From: Petaurus breviceps papuanus
Lineage: Eukaryota; Chordata; Mammalia; Diprotodontia; Petauridae
Length of the DNA stretch: 64,000 nt
Assembly: GCA_028583685.1 (NCBI GenBank)
Contig: JAMXIF010001194.1
Span: forward strand, 22,619,828-22,683,827
Reading direction: 5' to 3'
Within the stretch, counting starts at the first letter, position 1. Every line of letters starts with the position of its first letter. The translations under genes and the position numbers were made by a program. Shown here one piece after another: positions 1 to 10,922 of this stretch. The notes under the pieces were generated by a model. It saw only the letters and a program-made list of their open reading frames with translations, ran no database searches and had not been told where the DNA came from.

Positions 1-50
<50 letters not shown>

Positions 51-59
51 TGTGTGTGT
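1..59. repeat. (GA)n then (TG)n microsatellite
   Basis: An uninterrupted GA dinucleotide run fills positions 1-47 and passes into a short TG run at 49-59. The window starts inside the array, so its true length is unknown. Confidence 0.98.
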
Positions 60-79
60 AAGGTTGGTGAATTACTTTT

Positions 80-195
80 ACTTTCTTGACTTTAGTTATC
101 TCATCTATAAAATGATTGAATTGGCCTAGATGATCTCCTAGCCTAAACAATTTATGACTCCTCCCTATTATAAATCCTGTGATCCCAGGAATCTA
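80..195 (+). repeat. MIR3-type SINE 3' part
   Basis: The stretch reads like the end of a MIR3/L3-tailed SINE: a diverged version of 'tcatctgtaaaatgag', then 'ggcctagatgatctcctag' and an ATTCTATG-like ending. It is old and diverged, and no target-site duplication is visible. Confidence 0.5.
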
Positions 196-354
196 TGAAC
201 CCATTCAAAAAGTCTCTGCAAGACAGCTACAAGGGCTTGGTAGGAACCACTGGTAGACAATGGACGAAGACTCCATAAAGTTGTGTCTAGGGTGGGGAGT
301 AAGAATGAAAGTGTTTCCCAAAGTGCTACAGTGAGTCTAGGATGGAGATGCTGT

Positions 355-1030
355 CTCTGACACTGTTTTATTGATTTTGGAGTTAGAAGACCTGAATTTA
401 AGATCAGGCCCTGACATTAGCTGTGTGATTTTGGGCAAATCACTTGGTTTCCTTGTCTCTAAACCAGGGATAATAAATACTTGCACTACCTTCCTCCTAG
501 ACATGTTGTGAATGTTTCATAGACCTTGAAGTGCTAAGGAAATGGAAGTTAGTATTGTATGGTGGATAGAATGCTGAATCTTAACTTAGACGCTTTCTGG
601 TTGTGCTACCCATAGGATGTCACTTAAATATTCCTTGCCTCAATTTCTCTATTTGTAAAGTGGACATAGTAACAGCCCCTATCTCTCAGGGTGGTAGGGA
701 TTTAAAAAAAGTGATCTGAACCTGTGATTCAATGAGCTCTTCAGGGAGGGAACTCCCTCCAATAATGCTTGTAGATTGGTGAATGTTCTACAACTGTCTT
801 ACAAAGTCGCCTGGATCATTGAAAAGTTGTGACTTGCTCTGAACCCATCGATGTCAGATTCAAAACCTTAACCCTGGTCATCCTGACTTAAGGTGGGCTT
901 TCTATCCCCTATGACAAGCTGCCGATCAGTGTTGTGAGGATCAAATGAGGTAATGCATGAAAATTGCTTTGAAAACCTCAAATTGTCATATAAATGTGAA
1001 CTATTTTTACATTATCATTATTATCCAAGC
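355..1030 (+). repeat. Two adjacent MIR-class SINEs
   Basis: The first copy (about 355-545) and the second (about 546-1030) both read in the sense direction: a tRNA-like head with 'gagttagaagacctgaattt', a core, and a tail with 'gtgaggatcaaatgaggtaa' and 'ctatttttacattatcatt'. The middle of the second (about 700-910) carries an extra segment that recurs in marsupial MIR/THER-class elements. Both are old; the boundary between them is approximate. Confidence 0.6.
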
Positions 1031-2040
1031 AGGAGGAATGAGTCACAGCAGCATCAACAGAAATCTGTACCGACATTTATGATTAAAGCCTGGCATGAAA
1101 TAGGTGAAGAGGCAAGTGACAGGGTCATGGCAACTCTGTATTTTATAAAAGGCCATCAGGCAAACTAACACAGAGGGGTGGAGGGTTCTGGTTTTTCACT
1201 GTCTGCTTCCTTGGTTTACACTCACTCTGGTGCAGACATATAGCACACACATGAAACCAGATCGACATTTTCACTTAAACTAGAGCAACTAAAATTAATC
1301 AAGTCCAAATCCCTCCTGTCCAAGGGACCATGAATTTAGCTTGATCACAAGCCCTCAGCTAAGCAGCCTTTGAAAGTCTATCAGAAGTTTATTAATATGG
1401 TAATTTGCCTGGGCAAGTGCAGAAAGATGCTAATTGAAATGATCATTTTTATGCTTTTTTTTTAAGATGGAAGGTTCATTTCTTAAGAAAAGAAGATGAA
1501 ATTGTTTCTCATATTTCATAATTTTGTAATTTTCCCATTGTGCTTCCCAGTCCCTCCCCCTTCAGTCTCCAACCTCATTCCCCATCCTCTCTTACCTTTC
1601 CCTTTTAAGTCCAAAGAACAAAGGATTGGAGTCTGGGAAGATGTGGGGCTTTGACCATGTCTGGTCGCTGGTCCTGATGCTTGGAGATAGATTGAATTAA
1701 TCCAACTTCTTCACACTGCTATTTAATCGGGTTTACAATTAGTGGAGGGCTCTGGGTCTCTAGGGCCTGTGGGGCTGCCAGCAAAAGCTATAACATGCAG
1801 GCCGCACTTACTCTTTGGGAGTGCTCTGCCGACCAGATTGCCATAATGTGGCATGAAATTAAAGCGTGATGTTACTTGACAACAGAATTTCAATTTTTCA
1901 TCCTCCCTGCCCCCCTTTCTCTTAACAAAGTCACTATGAAGACCGAGTGAGTCAGGTTTTCCCGAATTCACCTGCTCTGAGCTACATATAACCTTAGTGA
2001 ATACTCTCTGATAATCTCTCAGCAAGTTGCATTCCACTAT
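1031..2040. other. No gene recognised; unique sequence
   Basis: About 1 kb without a recognisable repeat or exon. It contains AT-rich stretches (1380-1520) and a C/T-rich stretch (1540-1620). The longest open frame, on the minus strand at 1723-2037, has no recognisable domain and I do not call it a gene. Confidence 0.6.
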
Positions 2041-2735
2041 AGCTATTTGGATAATACAAATAACAATAGCTTACATTTATAGAGTGCTCTGAGGCTTACA
2101 AAGCACTTTGTGGATTGTTACTTCGTTATTTTCTTCCCCGACCTGACTCTTCAGACCCTTTTGGGTTGTATCTTGGCAAAGATACCAGAGTGGTTTGCCA
2201 CTGCAGCTCATTTTACAGATGAGCAAATAAAGTTAAATGACTTACCCAGGGTCACACAGCTAGCAAGTATCAGGCCACATTTGAACCCAGGTCTTCTTGA
2301 CTGTAGCCTGGCACTCTATCCACATGACCTAGCTGCCTACTTTATAGAAACCATTAGCTTATTTGATTCCTTTGATACGGGCAGCACAAGTTTTATTTTA
2401 TCTATTTTAGGGACGAGGAAACTAAGTCTCAGAGAGGTTAGCAAATGTTTGCTCAAACGAATTAAGTTTGCTAATTTGCCCAAATGTCCTGTATGATGTG
2501 GCAAAACCAGGACACAAACAAACAGAAAGCATGTTTCCATAACTCTTTGAGAATTGCAAAGCACCTGCCTTCTGACAACCCTGTGAGGTACATAGTGCAA
2601 ATATTCTTAGGTCTTATTTTACTGATGAGGAAACTGAGTCCTTGAAAGATTAAGTGGCTTTCACAAAGTAACACTGCTTGTAAGTATTGCAGCTGGGTCT
2701 CAATTCCACAGTTCTGCTGCGTGCACAATCCAACA
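2041..2735 (-). repeat. Cluster of MIR-class SINE fragments
   Basis: Minus-strand MIR-class pieces lie at about 2060-2125, 2380-2500 and 2515-2735. They show the antisense signatures 'acttacatttatagagtgct'-like head, 'gatgaggaaactgagt' and a core. The first piece is broken by the tRNA SINE at about 2110-2342. The 2400-2500 piece holds extra sequence between its core and tail. Confidence 0.6.
2110..2342 (-). mobile_element. tRNA-derived, RTE-tailed marsupial SINE
   Basis: Read on the minus strand this is the long marsupial SINE: a tRNA-like head beginning GGCAGCTAGGTCATGTGG, then 'cctgggtaagtcatttaact', then a tail with 'ctgcagtggcaaaccactct' and 'gccaagatacaacccaaaag'. The tail resembles the 3' end of BovB/RTE LINEs, which suggests that an RTE LINE mobilised it (inference from family knowledge). 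Its ends are diverged, so the left boundary is approximate. Confidence 0.75.
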
Positions 2736-2834
2736 AATCCTCCAATATGAAAGATCCCAGTTCAATGTTCTTTTCTCTTCATTGTGCTGTCTCCCTGCTT
2801 GGTCCACTTTCAGTCTTAGGTGATGGGAGACATT

Positions 2835-3010
2835 TGGTCTAGCATAAAGAGTACTGGATCTGGAGTCAGAGAACCTGGATTCTAAAGCTGACTCGGCTAT
2901 TTTCTGCTTATGTGACCTCGAATAATTTGCTTTATGTCTTAAGAACTCAGTTTCTCCGGAGGTAAGCTAGGTAATTTCTAAGACTCTAGCTCTAAATCTT
3001 GTTATAATTT
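2835..3010 (+). repeat. MIR3-type SINE
   Basis: Sense-strand copy with 'gagtactggatctggagtca' in the head, 'ttatgtgacctcga' in the core and an L3-like tail 'agactctagctctaaatctt'. It is strongly diverged. Confidence 0.6.
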
Positions 3011-3282
3011 TTTTCCAATAGGCATCAGCACCAACACTTGTTTTTAGCTGACTTCAAGGTAGTAGATTCACCTTCTACTCTTCTAAGTCTGACCCTTAAA
3101 CTGGGCTTCTATTCTTCCTTTCAAGCTATTGCCATTATTCATTCCATTACTTAACTCTATATTGAATGGAACTCTACATTGGCTCTGCTCTCATGGAATT
3201 AAAATTTTGCCTTCTCTAACTCCATTCCAAAAACTTTAGGATCATTGGGTTATAGAATTTATAGATGGAAGGGACCTCAGAC

Positions 3283-3590
3283 TTTATTCAGTTGAATGTA
3301 AGCTCCTTGCATACAATGACTATTTTTCTCTTTGTCTTTATGTTGTTGTTATTCACTCATGTCTGACTCATTGTGACCCCATTTTGGGGTTTTCTTGGCA
3401 AACATACTAGAGCGGGTTGCCATTTCCTTTTCCAGCTCATTTCATAAATGAGAAAACTGAGGCAAACACGGTGAAGTGACTTGCTCAGAGTCACATAGCT
3501 AGTGTGTGTCTGAGCGCACTATGTTCAAGCATAACACAGCACTTGGCACATAACAAATGTTTATTGATTGATTTCTAGCAACTAGCACAG
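3283..3590 (+). repeat. L2 3' end, split by a SINE
   Basis: The left half (3283-3340, 'gtaagctccttgcatacaat') and right half (3522-3590, 'cacttggcacataacaaatg') together match the conserved end of L2: an 'agctccttgagggcagg' segment followed by 'ggcacatagtaggcactcaa' and AATAAATG. The RTE-tailed SINE at 3341-3521 lies between them. A MIR3 tail fragment in the opposite orientation abuts at about 3235-3282. Confidence 0.7.
3341..3521 (-). mobile_element. RTE-tailed tRNA SINE, 5' truncated
   Basis: Minus-strand SINE with the tail at the left (antisense 'ttgttgttattcactcatgt', then 'gggttttcttggcaaacata') and the tRNA-like part truncated at the right after the 'cagagtcacatagctag' segment. It sits inside an L2 3' end, so it is younger than that L2 copy. 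Confidence 0.8.
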
Positions 3591-3699
3591 TACCTTAAAT
3601 AGAATAGGGGCTAAAATGATTGTTGAATTGCTTTGAATTAAATCTTCCCTTTTTTCTCTTGTCTTAAAAAAAAAGTCCACCTGGTGAAAGAATTAGTTG

Positions 3700-3870
3700 G
3701 GTTTTATTGAATTAATTCAGTCATTTTGCAGACCTGAGGAGACTGAGGCCCAGAGAGGACAAGTTCTTAAGGTTACTAGTGAACTAGGAAGTAGCTGAGC
3801 CAGGCTTTTAATCCTGAGCTCCTGACTTCAAATTCAGGTCTCTTTGTATCATACATCTTATTTAATCATC
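3700..3870 (-). repeat. MIR-class SINE
   Basis: Antisense MIR signature: 'ttgcagacctgaggagactg', 'aggcccagagaggacaag' and 'gagctcctgacttcaaattc'. It ends just before the solo LTR at 3875. Confidence 0.6.
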
Positions 3871-3874
3871 TTAC

Positions 3875-4374
3875 TGTGTGCACCCCCAAAACTGTGTGCA
3901 ACAGAAATCCTTACCCAAATAATATTCAGAGGTTTCTCAAGGCAGGAAGCAGAAAAAAATGATTTAATATGATCTCGAGAAAGGGCCACCCTCCTGACAA
4001 ATGGTCAGGAGGAGAAGCAATTTACAAAAGGAAATGGCAAAGTTATAAAGCTCTAATGGGGAATTCTCCCCCACCCCCCTCCTGACCCTTTTCTTCCATT
4101 GGCTGGAAGTTAGGTGTACAATCTAAGCGTGGCAATCTACCTCAAGTACCGGTACAAGGAAACAGTAGGTCACCGAATGTACATTTGAGAGAGCACTTCT
4201 GTCCTTATTTGGCATATCTTGTGCTGAGGTGGCACTGGGAAGGGTCTTCATTGCTCTAAGTTCCAGATTCCTGCAAGGTCAGGTGACTTCTAAACTTAGG
4301 CCTAGTGGATGCTGAAGCCACTCTAGATTTGATTTTTCAGAATGGGGAAACTTCACTGCAAATTATCCCTCACA
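3875..4374 (-). mobile_element. Solo LTR of an endogenous retrovirus (fossil)
   Basis: A 500 bp segment runs from TGTGTGCACC to CCCTCACA, with the TG...CA ends typical of LTRs and TGTG/CACA inverted ends. It is flanked by the direct 4 bp duplication TTAC (3871-3874 and 4375-4378). On the minus strand the order fits an LTR: U3 at the right, a TATA-like TTTATAA near 4042-4048, and an ATTAAA polyadenylation signal near 3966. A 4 bp duplication is usual for gammaretrovirus-like (class I) ERVs. No internal region adjoins it, so it reads as a solo LTR, presumably left by LTR-LTR recombination. Age cannot be measured from a single LTR; the intact duplication and ends suggest it is younger than the surrounding MIR and L2 copies. 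Family name unknown. Confidence 0.72.
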
Positions 4375-4424
4375 TTACTTAATGATCTCTAACATTCATT
4401 TTCCATTTCATTCAATGCAATGCA

Positions 4425-4535
4425 ATGTGACAAACATTTATTAAGTACCTATGACATGTGAGGGTCACTAGGCTAGCTCTGGGGGCCACAAAGATAAGAG
4501 AATGCTTGCTCTCATGGAGGTTGCAGTCTACTGGA
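4425..4535 (-). repeat. L2 3' end fragment
   Basis: Antisense L2 end: 'acaaacatttattaagtacc', 'tatgacatgtgagggtcact', and 'gctctcatggaggttgcagt'. This is a short fragment of the family that forms the long copies at 6.7-8.8 and 40.4-41.1 kb. Confidence 0.65.
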
Positions 4536-5985
4536 ATTCTAACTCACTTTAACTCTTGGTGGTGGTAGGTAATTGAATGCCTTCTTTAAAAAAAATTAAG
4601 TGTAGAAAAGTTATCTAATGGAAAATCTATACCAAACATAATGAGACTATACCTTTTCCTCCTACCCCCCATTTACTTTGGTATTAAAAAATGAAACAGC
4701 CAAGTATAGTCACTGTTTTAAAATATTTCCTTCTCTTTCCTCTCTTCCCCTCCCATCCCCCCACATAACAACTGAATTCATTCCTAATGAGTGAGAGAAA
4801 CAATGTCGGTAAGAGGCTGGACCTGTTCATCAAAGCCAATGAATAGGAATTTCAGCTTTGTTTCCTCTGCTTTGCACTTTCTGGGAGCCTCTCTCTTCCT
4901 ACATACACATACAAAATGTAAAAAAATTTTTTTTTTTAAATATTTATGATGAGTTTGCCCCTGTCAGCCTGGACTGGGCCTCTAGGCCCAAAGGAATTAA
5001 TGTAAATTCCATCCAGCCATAAAACCCCACTAGGTTTGCACTGTACTTGGCATGGTGGTTAAAGCAAGGGAAAGGAGAGCATCTCTCTACAATAATTACG
5101 CTGGATGCATCCCAATCAGAGGATGGAGGACATTGCTGAGTGAGCACAGTAAATCTTTTATGATGCTTCCTTGTTCTGCCCTTCTGCTGAATCAGGTTTC
5201 TGGTTCTGTTTGAGGCAAGCCTTGGCTTCCAATTTTATTTGTGCATTTCCTTATTTGGGTTTATTGACTAACAATTTACTCTCTGGGCCCATGGGGAATT
5301 GGGTTTTTTTAGCCTGTTAGAGCACAGAGGCGTGATGAGAGAAATAAATATTTCATGGTTTGGGCCCAGTGAGGGAAAGAAAATAAATAGCAACATCCTC
5401 AATTAAGTCCAGGTTTCATACAGAGGAGGGGAAGGAAACCTACCTTTTTTTTTGTGGTGAGAAGGGATAGAAACAAGGAAGGGCAGTGTGGAATTGTAGC
5501 TGTTCATGAGGTTTGCCGCTTACTCAATTGTAGTGTATCGGGGATAAGGGAACGTCTCTGGGTTGGTTGGCTCCAGCCTTGTAGTGTGACCTATAAATAT
5601 TTATTAAGGACAATATTCTGCATGAATGGAGACCGGGCCTGCCAGTAGGTTTTGTGAGCAATGTGTTCATGGCTGACTGCCTTGCTTTCAGAGAACTGGG
5701 AGTCCCTTGGGGGCCTCCCTGTGGAGGGAGGAATCAACTAGCATGCCAAGGTGAGCCAACCAGCCTTGGGACACTTGCTATGTTAAGTGTTTTCTTCAGA
5801 AACCCAGTGGGATTGTTGGCCAATAACCTTTTGCTTACCAAATTGCCCTAGGATACAATCCAGCCTTACACTTTGCAGTTATTATCTGCCCCAGAGTGTG
5901 CTTGTCAGGAAATCCAGTGGATTGAGTGTCTGATAGCACTCTGGCTTTTATGGTTTGATAATGGTTTGTTGTGTATGAACCTCCA
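4536..5985. other. No gene recognised; mostly unique sequence
   Basis: About 1.4 kb with no repeat that I recognise. The part at 4940-5440 has balanced composition without low-complexity runs and contains homeodomain-like ATTA motifs. It could be conserved non-coding sequence, but this cannot be judged without an alignment. Open frames at 5454-5851 are short and lack domains. Confidence 0.55.
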
Positions 5986-5987
5986 TT

Positions 5988-6115
5988 CTCCATTAAGACT
6001 GGGAATTCCTTGAGGGCTAGTAGCCTATCTCCTTCTCTGTCTTCCCTACAGCACTGAGAATGGGGCTGAGTAGGCAGTCGTAAATCATTGTCAATTGATT
6101 AATGTCTGGCCCACC
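5988..6115 (+). repeat. L2 3' end
   Basis: Sense L2 end: 'gggaattccttgagggctag', 'cttccctacagcactgagaa' and a final 'gtcgtaaatcattgtcaatt'. It is diverged. Confidence 0.6.
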
Positions 6116-6685
6116 TGATTGCAATCATATTAACTCCCTGTCTCTGGAGATCTGTACCCCTTTCTGGGGTGAGACAGCATCTCTTAGTCTCCCTAATAAT
6201 TAGCAATTGCTTTGGTTTTAAGATCGGGGGACTGGGAGATGGGGCCGTATTTATTTTCAGTTAACTTCAGTTTTGAAGAACTTCACTATGGTAGCAATCG
6301 CCATCTTGGGCACAGTGTTGGGGCTGGGCAGGGCAGTATGAGGAGGAAATACTCTGAGCTGGATCCTACTCCTCTGTTATTCCATCACTTTGAAGTAGCA
6401 GGGGATCTAGCTCAGCTGAATGGCCTCAGCTGGAGGAAAAGCAGAATCATGGCTGGGGTGCGGGAATTTTCTATCTTTATGTACATTTTGGTCAGCCAAT
6501 AGTCCAAGTTGGTCTTTTAGTCCCAGGCTCATTTCCTTCCAGCTCTGGGATGATTATCCTGTGCTGTGATAAATCACATGTGGAAACAGAATGGTGAAGT
6601 CCTTTTGGTGAGTTTATGAAAAAAGAATGTTTGGAATATTATTAGCAGGGACTGGGTTGGACCTTTGTACTCTTCAGTTCTACAT
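6116..6685. other. No gene recognised
   Basis: About 570 bp of unique-looking sequence. An open frame of 96 codons at 6212-6502 has no recognisable domain. Confidence 0.5.
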
Positions 6686-6689
6686 TTCA

Positions 6690-8790
6690 ATAACTATTCC
6701 GTTATGATGTTCAAGACACTATGTTAGGTATTAGGTATACAAAAACAAAAAAAGGAAACAGTCCTTCCCCTTAAGGAGCTTATGTTCTGTCAGGGAGGGA
6801 GGAGACACAACATGTATACAAACACACAAATAAGTAAATCTGGGGTGATCTGAAGGGGAAAGAGAACAAGTGATTGTAAGGATCAGAGGTTTTATGGAGG
6901 AGCTGGCATCTGAGCTGAAATGTGAAGGAACATAACAATCCTAAGAAGCAGAGAATAGGAGGGCATGAATCTTAGGCATTGGGGGATAGTTTGTGCAAAT
7001 GCATGGTGATGGGAGGTGGATGATGAATTTAGGGAATAACTTGCATACAATAAACAGTACATGAGAGAAAGAATAGGGAAGATGAATTCAATCTTGAAAT
7101 GTAGGTTGAAGCCAATTTGAGGAAGACCTTAAATACCAGGCTGCTTGATTTATAGTTCATCCTAGCATTAGTGGGGAGCCACTCTGAAAGTTTTTGACAG
7201 ACTGGCAATAGCACAGGAGAGATATGACAAGAGCCTGAGATGAGGTGATGGCCACATAAATACAGAAAAAAGGACAGATGTGAGAGATATTGTGAAGGCA
7301 TATGGGACTTGGCAATGATTTGATATGAGGGGTTGAGGGAGAGTAAAGGGTCTAGGATGATTTCACAATTGTCCAGAAGGTGAATGTAAAGATGATAGAA
7401 TTCTCAACAGAAATAGGGGCATTTGGAGAAAGGGTGTGTTTAAAGGGAAAGAACAAGTTCTGTTTTAGGCATGTAGAGTTTGTGATCACAAGACATACAG
7501 ATAAAGATGTCCAGCGGGTACCGTGTTTCCCCGATAATAAGACCTATCCCGAAAATAAGCCCTCCCCTTACTGTGTAAGATTCCTCTAAAATAAGCCCTC
7601 CCCTGAAAATAAGCCCTATTGAGATTGCTACTGTAGTGAAGGTGATCCCCTGCGCTACACGCTACATTACGGTACCCTCTGTATGCACCGTGCCCCCCCT
7701 GTGAAACGCATGCCGTGCTCTGAGCTGCATCCAATCAGAGCTGCAGCAGTGAGCTCGTCATCCTGTTCTTCCCCAGTGATTTGCTTATTGAATAAAGGTA
7801 CATTTTTTTGTTCACATTTACCTGTTTATTAAAATTGCTGTCAATGTTCATTAAAATAAGCCCTCCCCTGAAAATAAGCCCTCTGGTGTTTTTCTGTCCA
7901 AAAAAAATAATAAGACAGTGTCTTATTATCGGGGAAACATGGTAGTTGGTGATATGATTGGAGTTTAGGAGAGAGATTAGGGCTGAATGTATAGATCTGG
8001 GAATCACCTGCACAGAGATGATCATTGAACCAAGGAGCAGATGAGAAGACCAAGGAAAAAGAGTGTAGAAAAAGATGAGAAGATAGAGGACCCAGGGCAG
8101 AGCTTTTGGGAGCACTCATGCTTGAGGGGTAGAAGGTGGATAATGACATAATAAAGATGGAAGACTATAGATAGAAAGAACTATAAGAGAGTGGTTATAG
8201 AATTTAAAGGAAATTATATTTAGGAGGATGGGTGTGGTTGGTGTCAAAAGCCACTAAATCATTTAGTGGAGCTCAAAAATTAAGAAAAGTCCATTAGGTT
8301 TAGCAGTTAATAGATTGTTGAAAATCTTAGAGAAAATGGTGCCAGTAGAGTTTGATTTGGGAGCATGGTTGTTAGGGAATAAGAAATAAATTAGTATTAA
8401 GGAAGGGGAGGCAGCAGGTAGTTGATTCTAGGAGCATGACAGTGAAAGGGTGGAGAGATAAAGAGAGCAGTTTGAGAAGACTCAGGGTCAAGTGAAAGTT
8501 TCTTAAGGATGAGGGCAGCCTGGGCATGTTTGTTGTCAGCATAGAAGGAAGTCATAAAAAGTGAGAAATAGATGAAAAAGGAAGGGAATGATTGATAGGG
8601 AAATCTCTTGGAAAAGACAGAAGAGATAGGACTAAGGTTACAAGTGGAAGAGTTGGCATTATTAAGGAGGGGGATCTTTTCTTCTTCAGAGACTGAGAAA
8701 AGAATAGAATATTAGAGAGGGATTTTAAAGAACAGAGAAGGGAGAAGAAGCTCATACATGGAGTTGCCATTAGAAATTTTGGTGCATGGG
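6690..8790 (-). repeat. Long L2 LINE copy, split by a mariner MITE
   Basis: An old L2-type LINE on the minus strand with its 3' end at the left. From left to right it shows the antisense 3' region ('acactatgttaggtattagg', 'agtccttccccttaaggagc'), then stretches matching those of the other L2 copies here ('gaggtgatggccacataaat', 'gagagatattgtgaaggcat', 'agatgatcattgaaccaagg'). Frames are heavily decayed. Homology runs on both sides of the MITE at 7521-7942 without an obvious gap, which places the MITE insertion after the L2. The right end is approximate; together the two halves are about 1.7 kb. Confidence 0.7.
7521..7942. mobile_element. Tc1/mariner-type MITE
   Basis: A 422 bp non-autonomous DNA transposon. 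The terminal inverted repeats are 23 bp with one mismatch: CCGTGTTTCCCCGATAATAA at the left (7521-7543) and its complement at the right (7920-7942). It is flanked by TA on both sides (7519-7520, 7943-7944), the target-site duplication used by Tc1/mariner elements. No transposase frame is present. Direct copies of the motif AAAATAAGCCCT(CCCC) lie just inside both ends, at about 7550-7620 and 7853-7882, all on the same strand. The middle (7640-7760) has many CpG dinucleotides compared with the surrounding L2. It sits inside an L2 copy. The exact family name is not certain. Confidence 0.88.
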
Positions 8791-10040
8791 CGAGCAATAT
8801 GTATCCCAAATTCAACTCATTAAGACATATTCATTTGAAAGCAAGAAAAGACCATGAGGTATTACCCCTATGAGGAGAGTCAGAGATGTCAAAGCACCAG
8901 CCACCATGGGTAAAGATGCAGGGATACCGAAAGGACACTCCTGGAGAAGCTTCAGCCTTAGAGGGGAGGACTGGAATGTAAAGGAGCTCATTTGGGTTTA
9001 GGCAGCTGTGGAGTGGGGATAGGGAGAATAAACACTATCTTGTATATTCCAATTTTAGTTAATTAGTCTTGCATTAGGTACTAGGCCCAGTTGATTCTGT
9101 GGAAGTAGTGCAAATGCTGTCAGCACCTTCTGAGTTTCATTGCCCTGGGGCAAAGCCCTGATTGCCCTGTCCTAGATACAGATGGCCTGTTTTTTTTTTC
9201 CCCTTGGATAAATAGGAGAATGAGGTCATCTGCTGAAAAAGAAGGGAATGAAATCAGAGTTCGTTATGAAAATTCAGTGTAAAGATTATAGGCAGAATTT
9301 TAATTTAATTTAGAGAACCAACACTTTGGTAGTAGCTCCTTGTACACAGGGTGCTAAATATGAGTGATTTTTTGTTTAAGTAGCCCTCCTAAGATCTTCA
9401 ACTTGGCCACACGATGTTAACTGATCAGATAACTTTCAAGCATTTGAAAGCAAAAAACAAACAAATTGCATTTATTTTAAAGCATTTGGTAATTCAGACT
9501 TTGTTTGGATTCATATTATATCCTCCTATAATTTGTCTTAATTAGATCTTTAGCCTAGTTCTGAAGTGGAACCCAGAGTGCCTTTGAATGATCTCAGGTC
9601 AATATCCCATTCAAGGGCTCATGTCTACCCATATCTCAGGTTTAGGGTTTTGGGAAACAGATATTCCCAGGCTAGATTAATGGAATCACTGAGTTTCTGA
9701 GGAAATGATAGGCAGCCCTCCTTCCATCCCTTGCCAATCTTTGAAGGGCTGGGATCTAAGGATCTTTTGCTAAAATCCTTTACAGAGCAAAGAAAGAAGT
9801 TTTGTTCCAGGAAAGGTGATATTCCATCATGGAAACAGGTTCAGGCAAAGCATGTCAAAGAGATCCCTCGATCTGTGAGAGGAAATAGAAGGCTGGTTTT
9901 ATTATGGATCAAAAGTTCATGTTTGGAGAAGCAAAGGAGAAAAATTAAACACAGAAATAATTTTATCTACAAATTTCACGATAGCAGGGAAATCACTATG
10001 GCATTCCAAGACTATTTAGGAAATACCCCTTTAAAAACAG
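8791..10040. other. No gene recognised
   Basis: About 1.25 kb of AT-rich, unique-looking sequence. A 108-codon open frame at 9731-10057 is rich in Lys and Arg, has no recognisable domain and runs into a MIR copy at its 3' end, so I do not call it a gene. Confidence 0.55.
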
Positions 10041-10044
10041 AACT

Positions 10045-10245
10045 TATATTGCTTTAGCATTTTTAAGGCTTAAAGAATGCTTTCCTCCGCCAAATGGCTA
10101 TGAGGTAAGTAGTGCAAGTAGTATTATCCTTATTTCACAGCTGAGGAAACAGAGGTTGGTTATGTGACTTACTAAAGGTTATACATCTAGGAGTTAGAAT
10201 TCAAATCTGAATCTCCTAATCCAAAATTCAGGGTGCTTTCTACTA
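10045..10245 (-). repeat. MIR-class SINE
   Basis: Antisense MIR pattern: 'tttaaggcttaaagaatgct', 'gtattatccttatttcacag', 'ctgaggaaacagagg' and a degraded tRNA-like head. Confidence 0.6.
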
Positions 10246-10589
10246 TGTGAAACTGTACAAAATCCAAAATTTTAAATATCAGTCCTTTTACATGAAAAAT
10301 CTTGTCTAAATTGTCAAATTCTTTTTTTTTTTAAAGATCCAAATCCTTCAATAAAATCTGTTGACTAGAGGCTTGACAGTATGAAGGATGCTGGATTGAA
10401 TACATTTGCCAATACCCACATGACTGGCAGTGAGATAAATGTGAGTAGCCTCCTGCCCAGGGAATCCTACTTTATTTAGCTCCTGAAGATACATCAGAAG
10501 TGGATAAATTTAGACATCTGAATCTGCCACCAGCCATATGAAGAATCAGTTCCTCTCTGCCTCTCTGTTGTCTTTCACCCTCTGCCATT

Positions 10590-10805
10590 TTATTAATAAC
10601 AATTCACTTTTATATAGTGCTTTAAGCTTTACCAGACACTTTTTTTCCTCCAAACCCTGTTAAGTCAGTAATGTGAGGATGATGGAACTAAAGTTCAGAC
10701 ATGTAATTTGCCTTGGGTTAGACAGTAAATGGAGGAACTGTGACTTGAACTTGAACCCTAGTATCTGACTATAGAAAGACCAATGCTCTTTCCATTATCT
10801 TATTT
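10590..10805 (-). repeat. MIR-class SINE
   Basis: Antisense MIR pattern: 'acttttatatagtgctttaa', 'gatgatggaactaaagttca' and 'tgacttgaacttgaacccta', ending 'gctctttccattatctta'. Confidence 0.6.
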
Positions 10806-10922
10806 TGTAAGTATGTTCAGATACCATTCTTGGTATGGCTACATCACGCTCTGACAGTGTAATGACAATTCTCTCACTGTATTCAGCTGTAAGGAGCGGG
10901 TATGGAGGCATAGGGCAGCTAG

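Noticed and set aside
2110-2496. 128-codon open frame
   Set aside because: It is a reading through a tRNA SINE and MIR copies.
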